Shown here: in pieces, positions 55,328-55,874 of the stretch | How positions within the stretch are numbered: position 1 is the first letter of the stretch | How the letters are laid out: each line of letters starts with the position of its first letter | Assembly (NCBI GenBank): GCA_902590295.1 | Contig: CACIWH010000002.1 | Coordinates: 10,001-65,874, forward strand | DNA: 55,874 nt | Origin: an uncultured Pelagibacteraceae bacterium | Lineage (GTDB): Bacteria; Pseudomonadota; Alphaproteobacteria; Pelagibacterales; Pelagibacteraceae | Reading direction: 5' to 3' | Notes under the pieces: generated by a model | Told to the model about the DNA's origin: nothing | Databases searched by the model: none | Seen by the model: only the letters and a program-made list of their open reading frames with translations | Position numbers and translations under genes: made by a program

Positions 55328-55874
55328 ATGTCTTTAGAAAAAATTATTAACGATGCCTGGGAAATTAAGGATCAAATTAGCCCTAGCTCAGATCCAAAGC
55401 TTAAAGATGCAATTAATCAAATAATTGCAGACTTGGATAGCGGAAAAGTTAGAGCCGCTGAAAAAATAAATGGTCAATGGATTGCTCACCAACACATTAA
55501 GAAAGCAATAATGCTTAGTTTTAGAATATATCCAATGGAAAATTTAAATGGTCCTTATAGTAGTTGGTATGACAAAGCTCACTTGTTAAAAGGTAAAACT
55601 GCTGGATGGTCTAAAGAAGATCATGAAAAAGCTGGCTTTAGAATGGTTCCTAATTCTCCAGTTAGAAAAGGATCTTTTGTTGGGAAAAATGCTGTATTAA
55701 TGCCTTGCTATGTAAACATAGGTGCGTACATTGATGAAGGCACAATGATAGACACCTTCGCAAGAGCTGGCAGTTGTTGTCAAATTGGAAAAAATTGTCA
55801 TATATCCGCAGGGTCTGGAGTTGGTGGAGTTTTGGAACCGGCTCAAGCGTTGCCTACAATTATTGAAGATAACG
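55328..55874 (+). CDS. dapD: Tetrahydrodipicolinate N-succinyltransferase, 5' part
   Basis: The visible 182 codons encode the N-terminal helical part and the start of the left-handed beta-helix of DapD, which succinylates tetrahydrodipicolinate on the way to diaminopimelate and lysine. Recognisable segments are MSLEKIINDAWEIKDQIS, NGQWIAHQHIKKAIMLSFRI and the hexapeptide repeats from GAYIDEGTMIDTFARAGSC. The gene is cut by the window edge. It links to lysC (aspartate kinase) by pathway. Confidence 0.95.
   Translation, partial: MSLEKIINDAWEIKDQISPSSDPKLKDAINQIIADLDSGKVRAAEKINGQWIAHQHIKKAIMLSFRIYPMENLNGPYSSWYDKAHLLKGKTAGWSKEDHEKAGFRMVPNSPVRKGSFVGKNAVLMPCYVNIGAYIDEGTMIDTFARAGSCCQIGKNCHISAGSGVGGVLEPAQALPTIIEDN

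Overview
The window is one dense, strongly AT-rich stretch of a bacterial chromosome, best explained as a streamlined marine alphaproteobacterium of the SAR11 (Pelagibacterales) type or a close relative. The alphaproteobacterial signs are the 16S-tRNA-Ile-tRNA-Ala-23S operon, GcrA, the DUF1178, DUF4167 and DUF2948 families, a membrane-anchored CycM-type cytochrome c, the order pyrF-trpF-trpB-trpA-accD-folC, the order murA-DUF2948-hisD, and a tRNA-His with A73 and no encoded G-1. The streamlining signs are near-absent intergenic DNA, many 4-8 base gene overlaps, and Lys/Asn/Ile-rich proteins. Species cannot be fixed from this window alone. I see no mobile element, prophage, CRISPR array or pseudogene.

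Layout. 1-3025: minus-strand rRNA operon (partial 23S, tRNA-Ala, tRNA-Ile, 16S, leader and a likely promoter). 3114-15150: M23 peptidase, DUF4167, prmC-prfA-ispG-lysC, ubiG, DUF1178-argJ, secA, accA. 15257-27067: malate synthase G, dnaX-ybaB-recR behind the SRP RNA gene, kdsB-pheA, cytochrome c, an ABC-2 permease-argD-argF operon, gcrA, and an NDUFA9-like protein coupled to a 43-residue membrane ORF. 27093-38968: a long plus-strand run of rnd, kdsD, lptC, lptB, aroA, rpsA, ihfB, pyrF, trpF, trpB, trpA, accD, folC. 38965-50410: a minus-strand run of trxA, xonA, a PD-(D/E)XK nuclease, rmuC, tRNA-His-hisS-hisZ-hisG, csp, infA followed by tRNA-Phe, and murA-DUF2948-hisD with dcd and two small ORFs. 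50509-55874: tRNA-Thr, a TVP38-like protein, rpmH-rnpA-yidD-yidC, argB, a HAD nucleotidase and the 5' part of dapD.

How the genes fit together. Nearly all are housekeeping: translation (S1, L34, IF-1, RF1 and its methylase PrmC, HisRS, rRNA, tRNAs), membrane protein biogenesis (SecA, SRP RNA, YidC, YidD), envelope synthesis (MurA, KdsB, KdsD, LptB/C), fatty-acid initiation (AccA, AccD), amino-acid synthesis (Arg, His, Trp, Phe, Lys), and DNA repair or end processing (RecR, RmuC, ExoI, an MGME1-like nuclease).

Most unusual points. (1) TrpB has Asp where the family has its catalytic Glu and Tyr-Ala in place of Gln-His, and it sits beside motif-divergent TrpF and TrpA. (2) tRNA-Phe and tRNA-Thr both carry A18 and G55 instead of G18 and U55, an apparent covariation in the elbow of the tRNA. 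(3) AccA has a C-terminal hydrophobic tail that looks like a membrane anchor. (4) dnaX starts 6 bases after the SRP RNA. (5) lptA, cmk and engB are missing from their usual places. No clearly new multi-gene system is visible.
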